From contig NZ_PVEN01000019.1 of NCBI RefSeq assembly GCF_002973525.1, positions 1 to 64,000 on the forward strand: 64,000 nucleotides of DNA, written 5' to 3'. Positions 44,623 to 53,511 of the stretch are shown piece by piece. A program made the translations under genes and the position numbers. Source of the DNA: Paraburkholderia sp. BL21I4N1. GTDB lineage: Bacteria; Pseudomonadota; Gammaproteobacteria; Burkholderiales; Burkholderiaceae. The first letter of the stretch is position 1. Every line of letters starts with the position of its first letter. The notes beneath the pieces were generated by a model that worked only from the letters and a program-made list of their open reading frames with translations, was not told the DNA's origin and made no database searches.

Positions 44623-45051
44623 ATGGGAATGAACGTATCGTCGGGCGGCGGCAGCGAGCCGGATGTGATGGTCGATATCAACACCACGCCGCTGATCGAC
44701 GTGATGCTGGTGCTGCTGATCATGCTGATCATCACGATCCCGATCCAGACGCACGCGATCAAGATGAATCTGCCGGTCGGCAATCCGCCGCCGCCGATCA
44801 CGCAGCCGGAAGTGGTGCAGATCGACATCGATTTCGACGGCACCACGACCTGGAACGGTCAGCCGGTGCCGGACCGCGCCGCGCTCGAATCGCGACTCGC
44901 TCAGGTAGCGGCGGAACCGGTGCAGGCGGAAATACATCTTCGGCCTAACAAGCTGGTGCCGTACAAGGATGTTGCGGCCGTGATGGCGTCCGCGCAGCGA
45001 CTGGGCGCGACGAAAATCGGCCTGATCGGCAATGAGCAGTACATGCAATAG
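44623..45051 (+). CDS. exbD2: ExbD, second copy
   Basis: A 142-residue ExbD-type protein, with the membrane aspartate in NTTPLIDVMLVLLIML and a periplasmic part of about 100 residues that has diverged from the first copy (ITQPEVVQIDIDFDG). GTAGGAG precedes ATG 44623. Two ExbD genes are common in beta-proteobacteria and Xanthomonas; the second may adjust the motor for a special receptor. Confidence 0.9.
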   Translation: MGMNVSSGGGSEPDVMVDINTTPLIDVMLVLLIMLIITIPIQTHAIKMNLPVGNPPPPITQPEVVQIDIDFDGTTTWNGQPVPDRAALESRLAQVAAEPVQAEIHLRPNKLVPYKDVAAVMASAQRLGATKIGLIGNEQYMQ

Positions 45052-45060
45052 GAAAGGGCA

Positions 45061-46266
45061 ATGCTAACGATCCATCAACGCTTCAAGCGCGCTGTGATTG
45101 CGGCCGCTGTCGGCGGACTGTCCGCGCTCGCGATACTGCCGCTCGCCGCTCATGCGGCGGACACCTTGCGGCCGGATGTGGCGAAGCCGCTGAACGCCGC
45201 GCAGGATCTGTATCGCGCGCACAAGTACAAGGACGCGTTGGCGAAGATCGATCAGGCGGCTGCGGTGCCTGGCAAGACGCCGTATGAAAGCACCATGATC
45301 GAAGAGATGCGTGGCGCGGCCGCTGCGGCTGCCGGCGAAAACGGTATCGCCGCGCAATCGTACGAAACCTTGCTGAGCTCCGGCAAATTGAGCGGTGCGG
45401 ACGAGCAGCGTACCAGTGCCGCGCTCGCGGGTATCTACTTCCAGCAAAAGAACTACGCGCAAGCGGCGAAAGTCGCGCAGCGTTATCTGAAAGCGGGTGG
45501 CGGCGATCCCGACATGCGCACGCTGCTGGTTCAGTCCTACTACCTGTCGAACGATTGCACGAACGTGGTCAGTTTGCTGAAGCCGGGCATCGACGCGCAG
45601 GCGCGTGCCGGTCATGCACCGGACGAATCGCAACTGCAATTGCTGGGCACCTGTGCGCAGCGCGTGAAGGACGACACGACCTACCGCGGCGCGCTTGAAA
45701 AGCTGGTCGCCTATCATCCGAAGCAGTCGTATTGGGACGATATGTTCTCGGCGATTCGCAATAAGCCGGGCTATTCGTCGGCGCTTGACATCGATACGTA
45801 TCGTCTGCGTCGTGCCACCGGTTCGTTGTCTACCGCCGACGACTACATGGAGATGACGCAACTCGCGATCGTTGCGGGCACAACCGCCGAAGGCAAACAG
45901 GTGATCGACCAGGGCTTTTCGTCCGGCGTACTGGGACATGACGCGCAGGCCGATCGCGAGAAGCGCCTGCAGGCACTCGCGGCGAAACGCGCGCAAGCGC
46001 CGGCCGATCCGGCCAACCCGGTCTCGCCGGTGAATGCCGGCTTCAATCAGGTGTTTGCCGGGCAAGCCAAACAAGGTCTCGCCGCGATGGAAGCAGCAAT
46101 CGCGAAGGGCGGTCTCGACCACCCGGATCAGGCGCAGCTGCATCTCGGCGTGGCGTACTACGTCGCGGGCGACAAGGCGCGGGCGTTGCAAACTTTCCGT
46201 ACGGTGAAGGGCACGGACGGTTCTGCCGATCTCGCCCGTTTGTGGGTACTAGTGGCGTCGAAGTAG
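45061..46266 (+). CDS. Exported TPR-repeat protein of the TonB operon
   Basis: The protein has 401 residues. A signal peptide ends near AAHAADT, so it is periplasmic. The body has several degenerate TPR-like helical pairs (e.g. AQDLYRAHKYKDALAKIDQ and GVAYYVAGDKARALQTF). It follows exbD2 by nine bases, which indicates a common operon. It may hold TonB-ExbBD together or link it to a receptor; no activity is known. Proteins of this kind often accompany tonB-exbB-exbD-exbD clusters. Confidence 0.75.
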   Translation: MLTIHQRFKRAVIAAAVGGLSALAILPLAAHAADTLRPDVAKPLNAAQDLYRAHKYKDALAKIDQAAAVPGKTPYESTMIEEMRGAAAAAAGENGIAAQSYETLLSSGKLSGADEQRTSAALAGIYFQQKNYAQAAKVAQRYLKAGGGDPDMRTLLVQSYYLSNDCTNVVSLLKPGIDAQARAGHAPDESQLQLLGTCAQRVKDDTTYRGALEKLVAYHPKQSYWDDMFSAIRNKPGYSSALDIDTYRLRRATGSLSTADDYMEMTQLAIVAGTTAEGKQVIDQGFSSGVLGHDAQADREKRLQALAAKRAQAPADPANPVSPVNAGFNQVFAGQAKQGLAAMEAAIAKGGLDHPDQAQLHLGVAYYVAGDKARALQTFRTVKGTDGSADLARLWVLVASK

Positions 46267-46567
46267 ACGCTGTTTGGCCATCGTGTTTGATCTGGCGACG
46301 CGCGCTCGAAGCAATCCTCGATGATCTCCGGGGAGGCGCGCTCGCCGAATAGTGTCCACGCACTCGCCGCTGCCTGGACAAGGTTGAACGCGCAACCAGC
46401 GCGGGGCTTACGGAGAGCATGGGCGTCTCAGGTCAACCAACCTGATAGAACGTTTCGTGGCGGCATCTCATCACGCTTATCCAGCGTGCTTCACGGAGAG
46501 TGTTGCAAATCATGGAACTTAATTAGCTTCTATCAAACTATTTTTGACTACGGGATTCTGTCTTGCT
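46267..46567. other. Spacer before the XRE-cupin gene
   Basis: No coding frame is convincing. It holds the probable promoter of the regulator. AGAGTGT at 46497-46503 and TTGACT (46544-46549) with TATGGT (46567-46572), 17 bases apart, repeat the layout seen before tonB. The -10-like element overlaps the ATG at 46568, which makes either the start codon or the promoter assignment doubtful. Confidence 0.45.
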
Positions 46568-47143
46568 ATGGTTTTGCCACTCGATAACAAGGCACAGGTA
46601 GCAGTCTCAATAGGAAGCAAAATCCGCGCGCTTCGCCAACGGCTCAAGCGCACGCTGGATGAAGTGGCAAAGACTGCGGGTATTTCCAAACCCTTTCTGT
46701 CGCAGGTGGAGCGTGGTCATGCAACGCCGTCGATCACGTCGCTGGTAGGTATTGCACGAGCATTAGGTGTCACGGTGCAGTACTTCGTCGACACGCCGAC
46801 CGAAGACCGGTCGGTGCGCAGGGGCAATGAATTGAAGTACTTCGGCTTCGACGGAAGCGCGAATCTCTTTGGACGGCTGACGAACCTGTCGGTCGGCAGC
46901 AAGCTGGAAGTCATTCTCGTCAGAATGCCGGTGGGTCAGCACCCGTCGGAGGTCACGACGCACGCAGGGGAAGAGTTTCTGTATGTGATGAGCGGCCAGA
47001 TATCGCTCACATTGGAAGGTACGACGTTCGTGTTGCAGGCGGGTGACACCGCGCATTACGAGTCCACGGTGCCGCATGCCTGGGCCAATACCGCCGGCGA
47101 AGAAGCGGTACTCGTGTGGGTGGGCACACCGCGGTTGTTCTAG
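46568..47143 (+). CDS. XRE-family regulator with cupin sensor domain
   Basis: The protein has 191 residues. A helix-turn-helix at about 15-70 (GSKIRALRQRLKRTLDEVA, GISKPFLSQVERGHATPSI) is followed by a cupin domain at about 115-185 with THAGEEFLYVMSGQI and GDTAHYESTVPHAW, whose His/Glu set could bind metal or ligand. Such regulators sense small metabolites. It stands between the TonB operon and the receptor on the same strand. ATG 46568 is used; TTG 46544 opens the frame. The ribosome binding site is not obvious. Confidence 0.85.
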   Translation: MVLPLDNKAQVAVSIGSKIRALRQRLKRTLDEVAKTAGISKPFLSQVERGHATPSITSLVGIARALGVTVQYFVDTPTEDRSVRRGNELKYFGFDGSANLFGRLTNLSVGSKLEVILVRMPVGQHPSEVTTHAGEEFLYVMSGQISLTLEGTTFVLQAGDTAHYESTVPHAWANTAGEEAVLVWVGTPRLF

Positions 47144-47521
47144 TGCCGCACCCGGAATTTCTCGCGAAATCAGTCGATTCATATCTGTAAGCATGACTTA
47201 AGGTTCAAAGGGTTGTTAAGGCGGTTGAATAGCCGGTCATCCCCGCAATACGTTGCATGACATAAGAAGTGAAATAAATTAGAAAGCGCTGCGCATTTCG
47301 TTTGTAATAATTTGGTAGTCCAAAATTGACTTATTTGAAGTACTCCGCCTGTCTGGCTGAACTTGCGGTGCCGGCATGTTTTCGCCGGTTAGAGAAGCCT
47401 TAAAGAGAGTGGAGTGGCTTTAACGGAGCGCGGCGCAAGATCGCCGTATATCGAGTAGAGAGATTCACAAGATCTCTCTCACATACAGCTGTGGCCTTAC
47501 TGACGAGCGAGAAGGGGAAAA
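47144..47521. other. Promoter region of the TonB-dependent receptor
   Basis: There is no gene. It contains an inverted repeat TTTGG-TAGT-CCAAA at 47311-47324 next to TTGACT (47326-47331), a candidate -35 element. The following -10 element is poor. The palindrome may be the operator of the XRE-cupin regulator encoded just upstream. The segment 47240-47330 is AT-rich compared with its surroundings. Confidence 0.5.
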
Positions 47522-50254
47522 ATGAAACAAAGGGCATTGGCGCTGGCCATCAAAAGAATAATCTGGGCTGAACTGGCATTGTCGGCCGCAATCGCCGTAC
47601 CGGCGTTCGCACAAAGCCAGCCGGCCCCGACGGGCGCGGCAGGCGCAACGACCACGGAAAGCACGCCGGCTACGCCCGCGGCTGCCGCGTCGGGCGCTGC
47701 CGCGACGCCGTCGGCGGATAACGCCGCGCCGGCCGCGGGTAAAGGCAACGTCCAGCAACTGAAGCGGTTCGAAGTCACCGGTTCGCTGATCCGGAGTTCC
47801 GACAAGGTCGGCTTCAATCAGGTGCAGACGGTTACGCAAAAGGACATTCTGAATAGCGGCGCGACGACGGTCGCCGACTTTCTGCGCGACACTTCGGCCA
47901 ACTCGGCGAATAGCTGGAGCGAAGGTCAGTCCGGCAACTTTGCCGCAGGCGCTGCAGGTATCGCACTGCGCGGTCTGAGCGAAAAATACACGCTGGTGCT
48001 GGTGGATGGGCAACGTGTCGCGCCGTTCGCGTTCTTCTCGAATAGCGTCGACTCGTTCTTCGACTTGAACACGCTGCCGCTGAACGATATCGACCGGATC
48101 GAAATCGTGAAAACCGGCGCCGTGTCGCAATACGGCTCGGACGCTGTCGCGGGCGTGGTCAACATCATCACGAAGCATGACTTTCAGGGCCTGCAACTCG
48201 ACGGTAGCTACGGCAGCGCGATCAATGGCGGCGGCGGCGCCGGCACGACCAAGTTCGGCGTGCTGGGCGGCTTCGGCGACCTGAATTCCGATCGTTTCAA
48301 CGTGACGGCCGCGGCGAGCTACTACAAGTCGAACGGCTTCACGCTGGCGGACCGCGACTCGACGCGCAACCAGGACTTCACGAATCAGCCGGGTGGCTTC
48401 TCGCTGCTCGCACCGTCGTACTGGAATACGCCCGGCGGCCCGCAGGCGCTGAGCGGTTGCGGCTTCGGCGGCTCGGTGCACCCCTCGGCCACCAACTCCC
48501 TGACGGCGGGACAGCCGGGCACGGTGTGCGGCTATAACACGGCGGAAGGCACGTCGATCGCGCCGATGATGGAGCGCTTCAACGCCAAGGTTCACGCCGA
48601 CTTCAAGATCAACGATCAGACGACCGCATTCGGCGACTTCCTGATCAGCAGCAACACGACCACCACGAACGACGGTCTGTGGGGCAACGTGGTCGGCAAT
48701 CCGCAGAATCCGACGCTGGTCATGAATCCGGCGACGAAGCTGCTCACGCCGTTCAACATCAACGTGCCGGCAGGCAGCCCGTACAACCCGTACGGCGTGG
48801 ATACGCCGCTCACGTACGCGTTCCCGAACACGGTGTCGGAAAAGACGTATGCCACTTACTGGCGCGCGTCGACCGGTCTCAAGGGCTCGTTCGGCCTGCC
48901 GAACGGCGATTGGGATTGGGCAACGTCGGTCAGCCACTCGCAAAGCACGGTTTCGAATACGTACACGAACCAGCTGAACGCGAATGCACTGACCAACATT
49001 TACCAGAACGGTACGTTCGATTTCGCGAATCCGTCGGCGACGCCGAATGGCTTGAACGGTCTGTATCAGGACGCGAACAACCTGGCGATCTCGAAGCTCG
49101 ACACGGTCGACGCGACGCTGTCCACGCCGACGCTGTTCCACCTGCCGTCCGGCGACGTGGGCTTCGGTATGGGCGCGCAGTTCACGCACCAGAGCGAAGT
49201 GATGAACCCGGGCGCCGCGTTTGCAACGGGTCAGGTCATCAACCCGAATCTGCAGACGGTGAACGGTCAGCGTAACGTGGCGGCCGTGTACTACCAGGTC
49301 GACATTCCGATCATCCACAACCTGACGTTCAGCCAGTCGGGCCGTTACGACCACTACAGCGATGTGGGCGGTGCGTTCTCGCCGCGCTTCGCGTTGCGCT
49401 ACCAGCCGGTGCAGGCCTTGACGATGTACACGTCGTACAGCCGCGGTTTCCGTGCGCCGACGTTTGTGGAAAACAGCAAGTCGCAAACGCTGGGCATCCA
49501 GGTGGACCAGGCGTCGGGCCAGAACTACACGTCGATCACCGAGGGCAATCCGAATCTCGCCCCGGAACGTACGCGTAACCTGAACATCGGCTTCCAGCTG
49601 GCGCCGACCCGCACGACCGACATCGGCTTCGACTGGTACAAGATTCGCGTGGATAACGTGATCGGCCAGGGCTCGCCGTCGCAGACCGTGCTCGATGCGA
49701 ACGGCAACCTGCTGTACAAGGTCATTCCGTACGCAAACCTGGGCTACCTCGACACCAACGGGTTCGAAGGCACGTTCCGTCAGGCACTGCCGACCACGAC
49801 CGCCGGTACGTTCACCCTGTCGGGCGACTGGGCTTACGTGAACAGCTTCAAGATCGGCAGCCCGGGTAAGGCGCCGGTGAATGGCGCGGGTAACAACTAC
49901 ACCCTCACGCAACCGTTCGGCGGCAGCTTCCCGCGCTGGAAGGGCAACACCACCGTGGACTGGTCGTACCACAAGTTCGACGCGGCGCTCACGTGGCAGT
50001 TCACGGGTCCGTACGCACAGAACCTGTCGCCGGCCACGAGCAAGGTCGGTTCGTACAGCCAGTTCAATTTGATGGTGACGTACACGGGCTTCAAGCACTG
50101 GACGATCTTCGGCGGCATCGACAACATCTTCAATCGCACGCCTCCGTATGATCCGATCTTCGCGAACGGCACGCTGGATCAGAATGGTTACGACCAATCG
50201 ATCTATTCGTACATCGGCCGTTTTGCACAGGTTGGTGCGACGTACAAGTTCTGA
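47522..50254 (+). CDS. TonB-dependent outer-membrane receptor
   Basis: A 910-residue outer-membrane barrel. The signal peptide ends near residue 30 (VPAFAQ), followed by an Ala/Pro/Thr-rich linker of about 45 residues. The plug domain, about 80-215, contains RGLSEKYTLVLVDGQRVAP and ends with SDAVAGVVNIITK. The barrel follows and finishes with aromatic FAQVGATYKF. Two Cys residues in a loop near 318-340 (LSGCGFGG and TVCGYN) may pair outside the cell. Such receptors import iron complexes, peptides, sugars or cofactors; the YejABEF importer and TldDE protease downstream suggest a peptidic ligand, which is inference. GGGGAAAA precedes ATG 47522. Confidence 0.88.
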   Translation: MKQRALALAIKRIIWAELALSAAIAVPAFAQSQPAPTGAAGATTTESTPATPAAAASGAAATPSADNAAPAAGKGNVQQLKRFEVTGSLIRSSDKVGFNQVQTVTQKDILNSGATTVADFLRDTSANSANSWSEGQSGNFAAGAAGIALRGLSEKYTLVLVDGQRVAPFAFFSNSVDSFFDLNTLPLNDIDRIEIVKTGAVSQYGSDAVAGVVNIITKHDFQGLQLDGSYGSAINGGGGAGTTKFGVLGGFGDLNSDRFNVTAAASYYKSNGFTLADRDSTRNQDFTNQPGGFSLLAPSYWNTPGGPQALSGCGFGGSVHPSATNSLTAGQPGTVCGYNTAEGTSIAPMMERFNAKVHADFKINDQTTAFGDFLISSNTTTTNDGLWGNVVGNPQNPTLVMNPATKLLTPFNINVPAGSPYNPYGVDTPLTYAFPNTVSEKTYATYWRASTGLKGSFGLPNGDWDWATSVSHSQSTVSNTYTNQLNANALTNIYQNGTFDFANPSATPNGLNGLYQDANNLAISKLDTVDATLSTPTLFHLPSGDVGFGMGAQFTHQSEVMNPGAAFATGQVINPNLQTVNGQRNVAAVYYQVDIPIIHNLTFSQSGRYDHYSDVGGAFSPRFALRYQPVQALTMYTSYSRGFRAPTFVENSKSQTLGIQVDQASGQNYTSITEGNPNLAPERTRNLNIGFQLAPTRTTDIGFDWYKIRVDNVIGQGSPSQTVLDANGNLLYKVIPYANLGYLDTNGFEGTFRQALPTTTAGTFTLSGDWAYVNSFKIGSPGKAPVNGAGNNYTLTQPFGGSFPRWKGNTTVDWSYHKFDAALTWQFTGPYAQNLSPATSKVGSYSQFNLMVTYTGFKHWTIFGGIDNIFNRTPPYDPIFANGTLDQNGYDQSIYSYIGRFAQVGATYKF

Positions 50255-50292
50255 TGTCTGAGCGATCAGGCTGACGAATCGTGAAGGATCTG

Positions 50293-50328
50293 CCGCTCCG
50301 GTTTCTTGCAGTCAGGAAACCGGAGCGG
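50293..50328 (+). terminator. Strong hairpin after the receptor gene
   Basis: CCGCTCCGGTTTC (50293-50305) pairs perfectly with GAAACCGGAGCGG (50316-50328) around a ten-base loop, 38 bases after the receptor stop. GTTGTTCTGG follows. It should end or reduce receptor transcripts before the importer genes. Confidence 0.65.
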
Positions 50329-50491
50329 GTTGTTCTGGTCGAGTACTTTTCCTGCGACGATGGGGCATACGGGCTGTCGTTGCAATGGATCGACTCGCAC
50401 CGGCAATGGCGACCGGCTGTTGCCGGGTCGCGGGTTGAATCGCGTTCGGGCCACAAGCCGGTGCGCACTGTATGGGCTGACGAAAAGAATG

Positions 50492-52450
50492 ATGAAATCC
50501 GGACTGCTGCGCCTGCACGACGCACTGGGCTGTTCACTCGTCGCGATGCGCCGCGCCGCGCGCGTCTCGATGACGATCGCGCTAGTCAATGGCACATTCG
50601 GCGCTCTGGCCGTGCTCGCTACGATCCCGCACGTGGCGCAGGCGAAACCGTCGATCGCGCAATACGATCAACCGAAATATCCCGATAATTTCACCCACTT
50701 CGACTATGCGAATCCTGACGCGCCGACCCAAGGCTCGCTCAGTTTCGAGAACTACAACGAACTGCAAAGCTACGATTCGCTGAATCCGTTTCTGTTACGC
50801 GGCGCTCCTGCGCCCGACATTCAGAACCTGATGTTCGACACGCTGATGCAGCGCAGCTGGGACGAACTCGCGTCCGAATACCCACTGATCGCGGACAACG
50901 TAGACGTTGCCGCCGACCTCAGTTCCGCGATCTTCCATATCAATCCCGCTGCGCGCTTCTCCAACGGCGATCCGATCACGGCGGCCGACGTCAAATATTC
51001 GTTCGATACGTTGACCAGCTCGCACGCTTCACCGGTGTTCAATGCGCAGTTCTCGGTGATCAAGAGCGCGACGGTGATCGATAAAAACACGATCCGTTTC
51101 GACTTCAAACACGCCGAGCGCGATGCGCCGCTGATTGCCGGCGATCTGCCAATCTTCTCGCCGAAGTGGGGCATGCAGGCCGACGGCAAACGCCCGCCTT
51201 TCGACCAGATCGCGACCCAGCCGCCGATCAGCAGCGGCCCTTATCTGATCGAATACCGCAAGAACGACAAGCAGATTTCGTATCGCCGCAATCCTGACTA
51301 CTGGGCGGCGAATCTGCCGTCGCGGCGCGGCATGTTCCGCTTCGAGCGCATCACGTTCAAGCTGTATCGCGACCATTACACGCAACTCGAGGCCTTCAAG
51401 GCCGGCGACGCCGACGCGATCGTCGAGTACAGCGCCACCCAATGGGCACGCAAATATGTCGGCAAGAACTTTGACAACGGCTTGTTGAAGAAGGGCGAAT
51501 TCAGCGACGGTCCCGCGCAGATGCAGGGCATGCTGATGAATCTGCGCAAGCCGATGTTCAAGGATCCGCGCGTGCGCCAGGCACTGACCATGGCGCTGGA
51601 CTACGACTGGATGAACCGGATGATGTTCTACGGTCAGTATCGCCGCACCAATAGCTATTTCGAAGCGAGCCCGTTCGGCGCGACCGGCATGCCGGGTCCG
51701 AAGGAACTGGCGTTGCTCGAACCGCTGAAGGGCGAAGTACCGCCGGAAGTATTCGGCCCGATGCTCAGGCAGCCGAACACGATTCCGCCGAACTCGCTGC
51801 GCGGCAATCTGCGCGCCGCGCGCGATCTGCTCGCGCAAGCCGGTTGGCACTATCGCGACGGCGCGTTGCGCGACGCGAACGGCACGCCGATGACGATCGA
51901 GGTAATGGACGACCAGCCCGGCATGGACCGCTTGATCCTGCCGTATATGCAGGCGCTCAGCACGCTCGGCATTCAGGCCCATATGCGCGAGATCGACAGC
52001 GCGTTGTACGAGAAGCGTCTCAACAACTTCGAGTACGACATGACCACGTTCATCTACCCGCCGGTGACGATTCCGGGCGCGGAACTGACGCGCCGTTTCG
52101 GTAGCGCGGCCGCGTCGGAAGTCGGCTCCGAGAACTATCCGGGCATTCGCTCGAAAGCGGTCGATTCGCTGATTCACGCGGCGCTCTCCGCCGACAATCT
52201 CGAGGATCTGGAAGCCGCGACCAAGGCACTGGATCGCGTCCTGATCTATTCGTTCTATCTGGTGCCCGAGTACTACTCGCCGGGCGCGCGCATCGGTTAC
52301 AAGACCACGCTCGGCTTTCCGAAAACCGTGCCGATGTCGTACCAGTATGAAGACTGGGTGATCAACTACTGGTACGTCAAAGCGCCGGCCACCCAGTCCG
52401 CCACAAACACTACCGCTGCCACCGCCGCATCAACGGCCACGGCCCACTGA
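50492..52450 (+). CDS. yejA: YejA-like peptide-binding protein of an ABC importer
   Basis: A 652-residue extracytoplasmic solute-binding protein (SBP_bac_5). A signal peptide appears near residues 19-52 with ATIPHVAQA before KPSIAQYDQ. The body carries typical SBP_5 features: FSNGDPITAADVKYSFDTL, GPYLIEYRKN, QMQGMLMNLRKP and VRQALTMALDYDWMN. In E. coli YejA binds peptides and the antibiotic microcin C. ATG 50492 gives the family N-terminus; ATG 50546 is an alternative. Ribosome binding sites are weak, and the frame is open from 50306. Followed by the permease gene after eight bases. Confidence 0.87.
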   Translation: MKSGLLRLHDALGCSLVAMRRAARVSMTIALVNGTFGALAVLATIPHVAQAKPSIAQYDQPKYPDNFTHFDYANPDAPTQGSLSFENYNELQSYDSLNPFLLRGAPAPDIQNLMFDTLMQRSWDELASEYPLIADNVDVAADLSSAIFHINPAARFSNGDPITAADVKYSFDTLTSSHASPVFNAQFSVIKSATVIDKNTIRFDFKHAERDAPLIAGDLPIFSPKWGMQADGKRPPFDQIATQPPISSGPYLIEYRKNDKQISYRRNPDYWAANLPSRRGMFRFERITFKLYRDHYTQLEAFKAGDADAIVEYSATQWARKYVGKNFDNGLLKKGEFSDGPAQMQGMLMNLRKPMFKDPRVRQALTMALDYDWMNRMMFYGQYRRTNSYFEASPFGATGMPGPKELALLEPLKGEVPPEVFGPMLRQPNTIPPNSLRGNLRAARDLLAQAGWHYRDGALRDANGTPMTIEVMDDQPGMDRLILPYMQALSTLGIQAHMREIDSALYEKRLNNFEYDMTTFIYPPVTIPGAELTRRFGSAAASEVGSENYPGIRSKAVDSLIHAALSADNLEDLEAATKALDRVLIYSFYLVPEYYSPGARIGYKTTLGFPKTVPMSYQYEDWVINYWYVKAPATQSATNTTAATAASTATAH

Positions 52451-52458
52451 GGACCCGC

Positions 52459-53511
52459 ATGCTCGCCTACATTCTCAGACGATTGCTTTTGATGGTGCCG
52501 ACGCTGCTCGGCGTCGTCACGCTGACCTTTGTCGTCACGCAGTTCGTGCCGGGTGGGCCGGTCGAACAGGTGATGACGCAACTCCGCCACGGCGCTGGCC
52601 GTGGCGGAGAGGCGGGGGCAGGGGGCGGCGGTTATCACGGCAGCCAGGGCGTGGACCCGCAACAGATCGAGCAGATCAAGAAGCAGTTCGGCTTTGATAA
52701 ACCGCCGCTCGAACGCTATCTGCTGATGCTCAAGCACTATGCGACGTTCGATCTCGGCCAGTCCTACTACGAGCACGAAAGCGTGTGGGGCGTGATCCGC
52801 TCGAAGCTGCCCGTGTCGATCACGCTCGGACTGTGGACCGTGATGCTCACTTATCTGATATCGGTGCCGTTGGGAATCTCGAAAGCGATTCGCAACGGCT
52901 CGCGCTTCGACACGGTGACGAGCGTGCTGGTGCTCGCCGGTTACGCCATTCCCGGTTTCGTGCTCGGCGTGTTGCTGCTGATGCTGTTCGGCGGCGGCAC
53001 CTTCTGGCAGGTGTTTCCGATGCGCGGCCTCACGTCGGATAACTTCAGCGACCTCAGCACGTTCGGCAAGGTACTCGACTATCTGTGGCACATCGTGCTG
53101 CCGGTCACGGCGTCGGTGGTCGGTAACTTCGCGATCGTCACGATCCTGACCAAGAACACTTTTCTCGAAGAGATCGGCCGTCAATATGTACTCACCGCGC
53201 GCGCGAAGGGCGCGCCGGAGCGTGACGTGTTGTGGAAACACGTGCTGCGCAACGCCGCGATTCCGTTGCTGACCGGTTTGCCGGCGGCCTTCGTCGGTGC
53301 GTTTCTGAACGGCAATCTGCTGATCGAAACGTTGTTCTCGCTCGATGGCATGGGCCAACTGTCGTACGACTCGGTGATCCGCCGTGATTACCCGGTCGTA
53401 CTCGGTTCGCTGTTCCTGTTCACGCTGATCGCCCTCGTAACCAAACTTATCGCAGACGTCTGCTATGTCCTCGTCGACCCCCGCATCCAATTCAACCGCC
53501 TGGACCGCTGA
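52459..53511 (+). CDS. yejB: YejB-like permease of the peptide ABC importer
   Basis: A 350-residue inner-membrane permease with the N-terminus MLAYILRRLLLMVPTLLGV, a Gly-rich periplasmic insertion (about residues 45-62), and ABC-2-type motif ARAKGAPERDVLWKHVLRNA in a cytoplasmic loop (EAA loop). It pairs with YejE to form the channel. AGGAC precedes ATG 52459, eight bases after yejA. It overlaps the next gene by 47 bases. Confidence 0.9.
   Translation: MLAYILRRLLLMVPTLLGVVTLTFVVTQFVPGGPVEQVMTQLRHGAGRGGEAGAGGGGYHGSQGVDPQQIEQIKKQFGFDKPPLERYLLMLKHYATFDLGQSYYEHESVWGVIRSKLPVSITLGLWTVMLTYLISVPLGISKAIRNGSRFDTVTSVLVLAGYAIPGFVLGVLLLMLFGGGTFWQVFPMRGLTSDNFSDLSTFGKVLDYLWHIVLPVTASVVGNFAIVTILTKNTFLEEIGRQYVLTARAKGAPERDVLWKHVLRNAAIPLLTGLPAAFVGAFLNGNLLIETLFSLDGMGQLSYDSVIRRDYPVVLGSLFLFTLIALVTKLIADVCYVLVDPRIQFNRLDR

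Noticed and set aside
41274-47521. Fur-regulated iron uptake control
   Set aside because: The TonB system invites it, but I found no convincing Fur box before tonB or the receptor.
47465-50197. A 910-codon frame antisense to the TonB-dependent receptor
   Set aside because: It mirrors the receptor codon by codon, is Arg/His/Val-rich without domains and has no ribosome binding site; it is a high-GC shadow.
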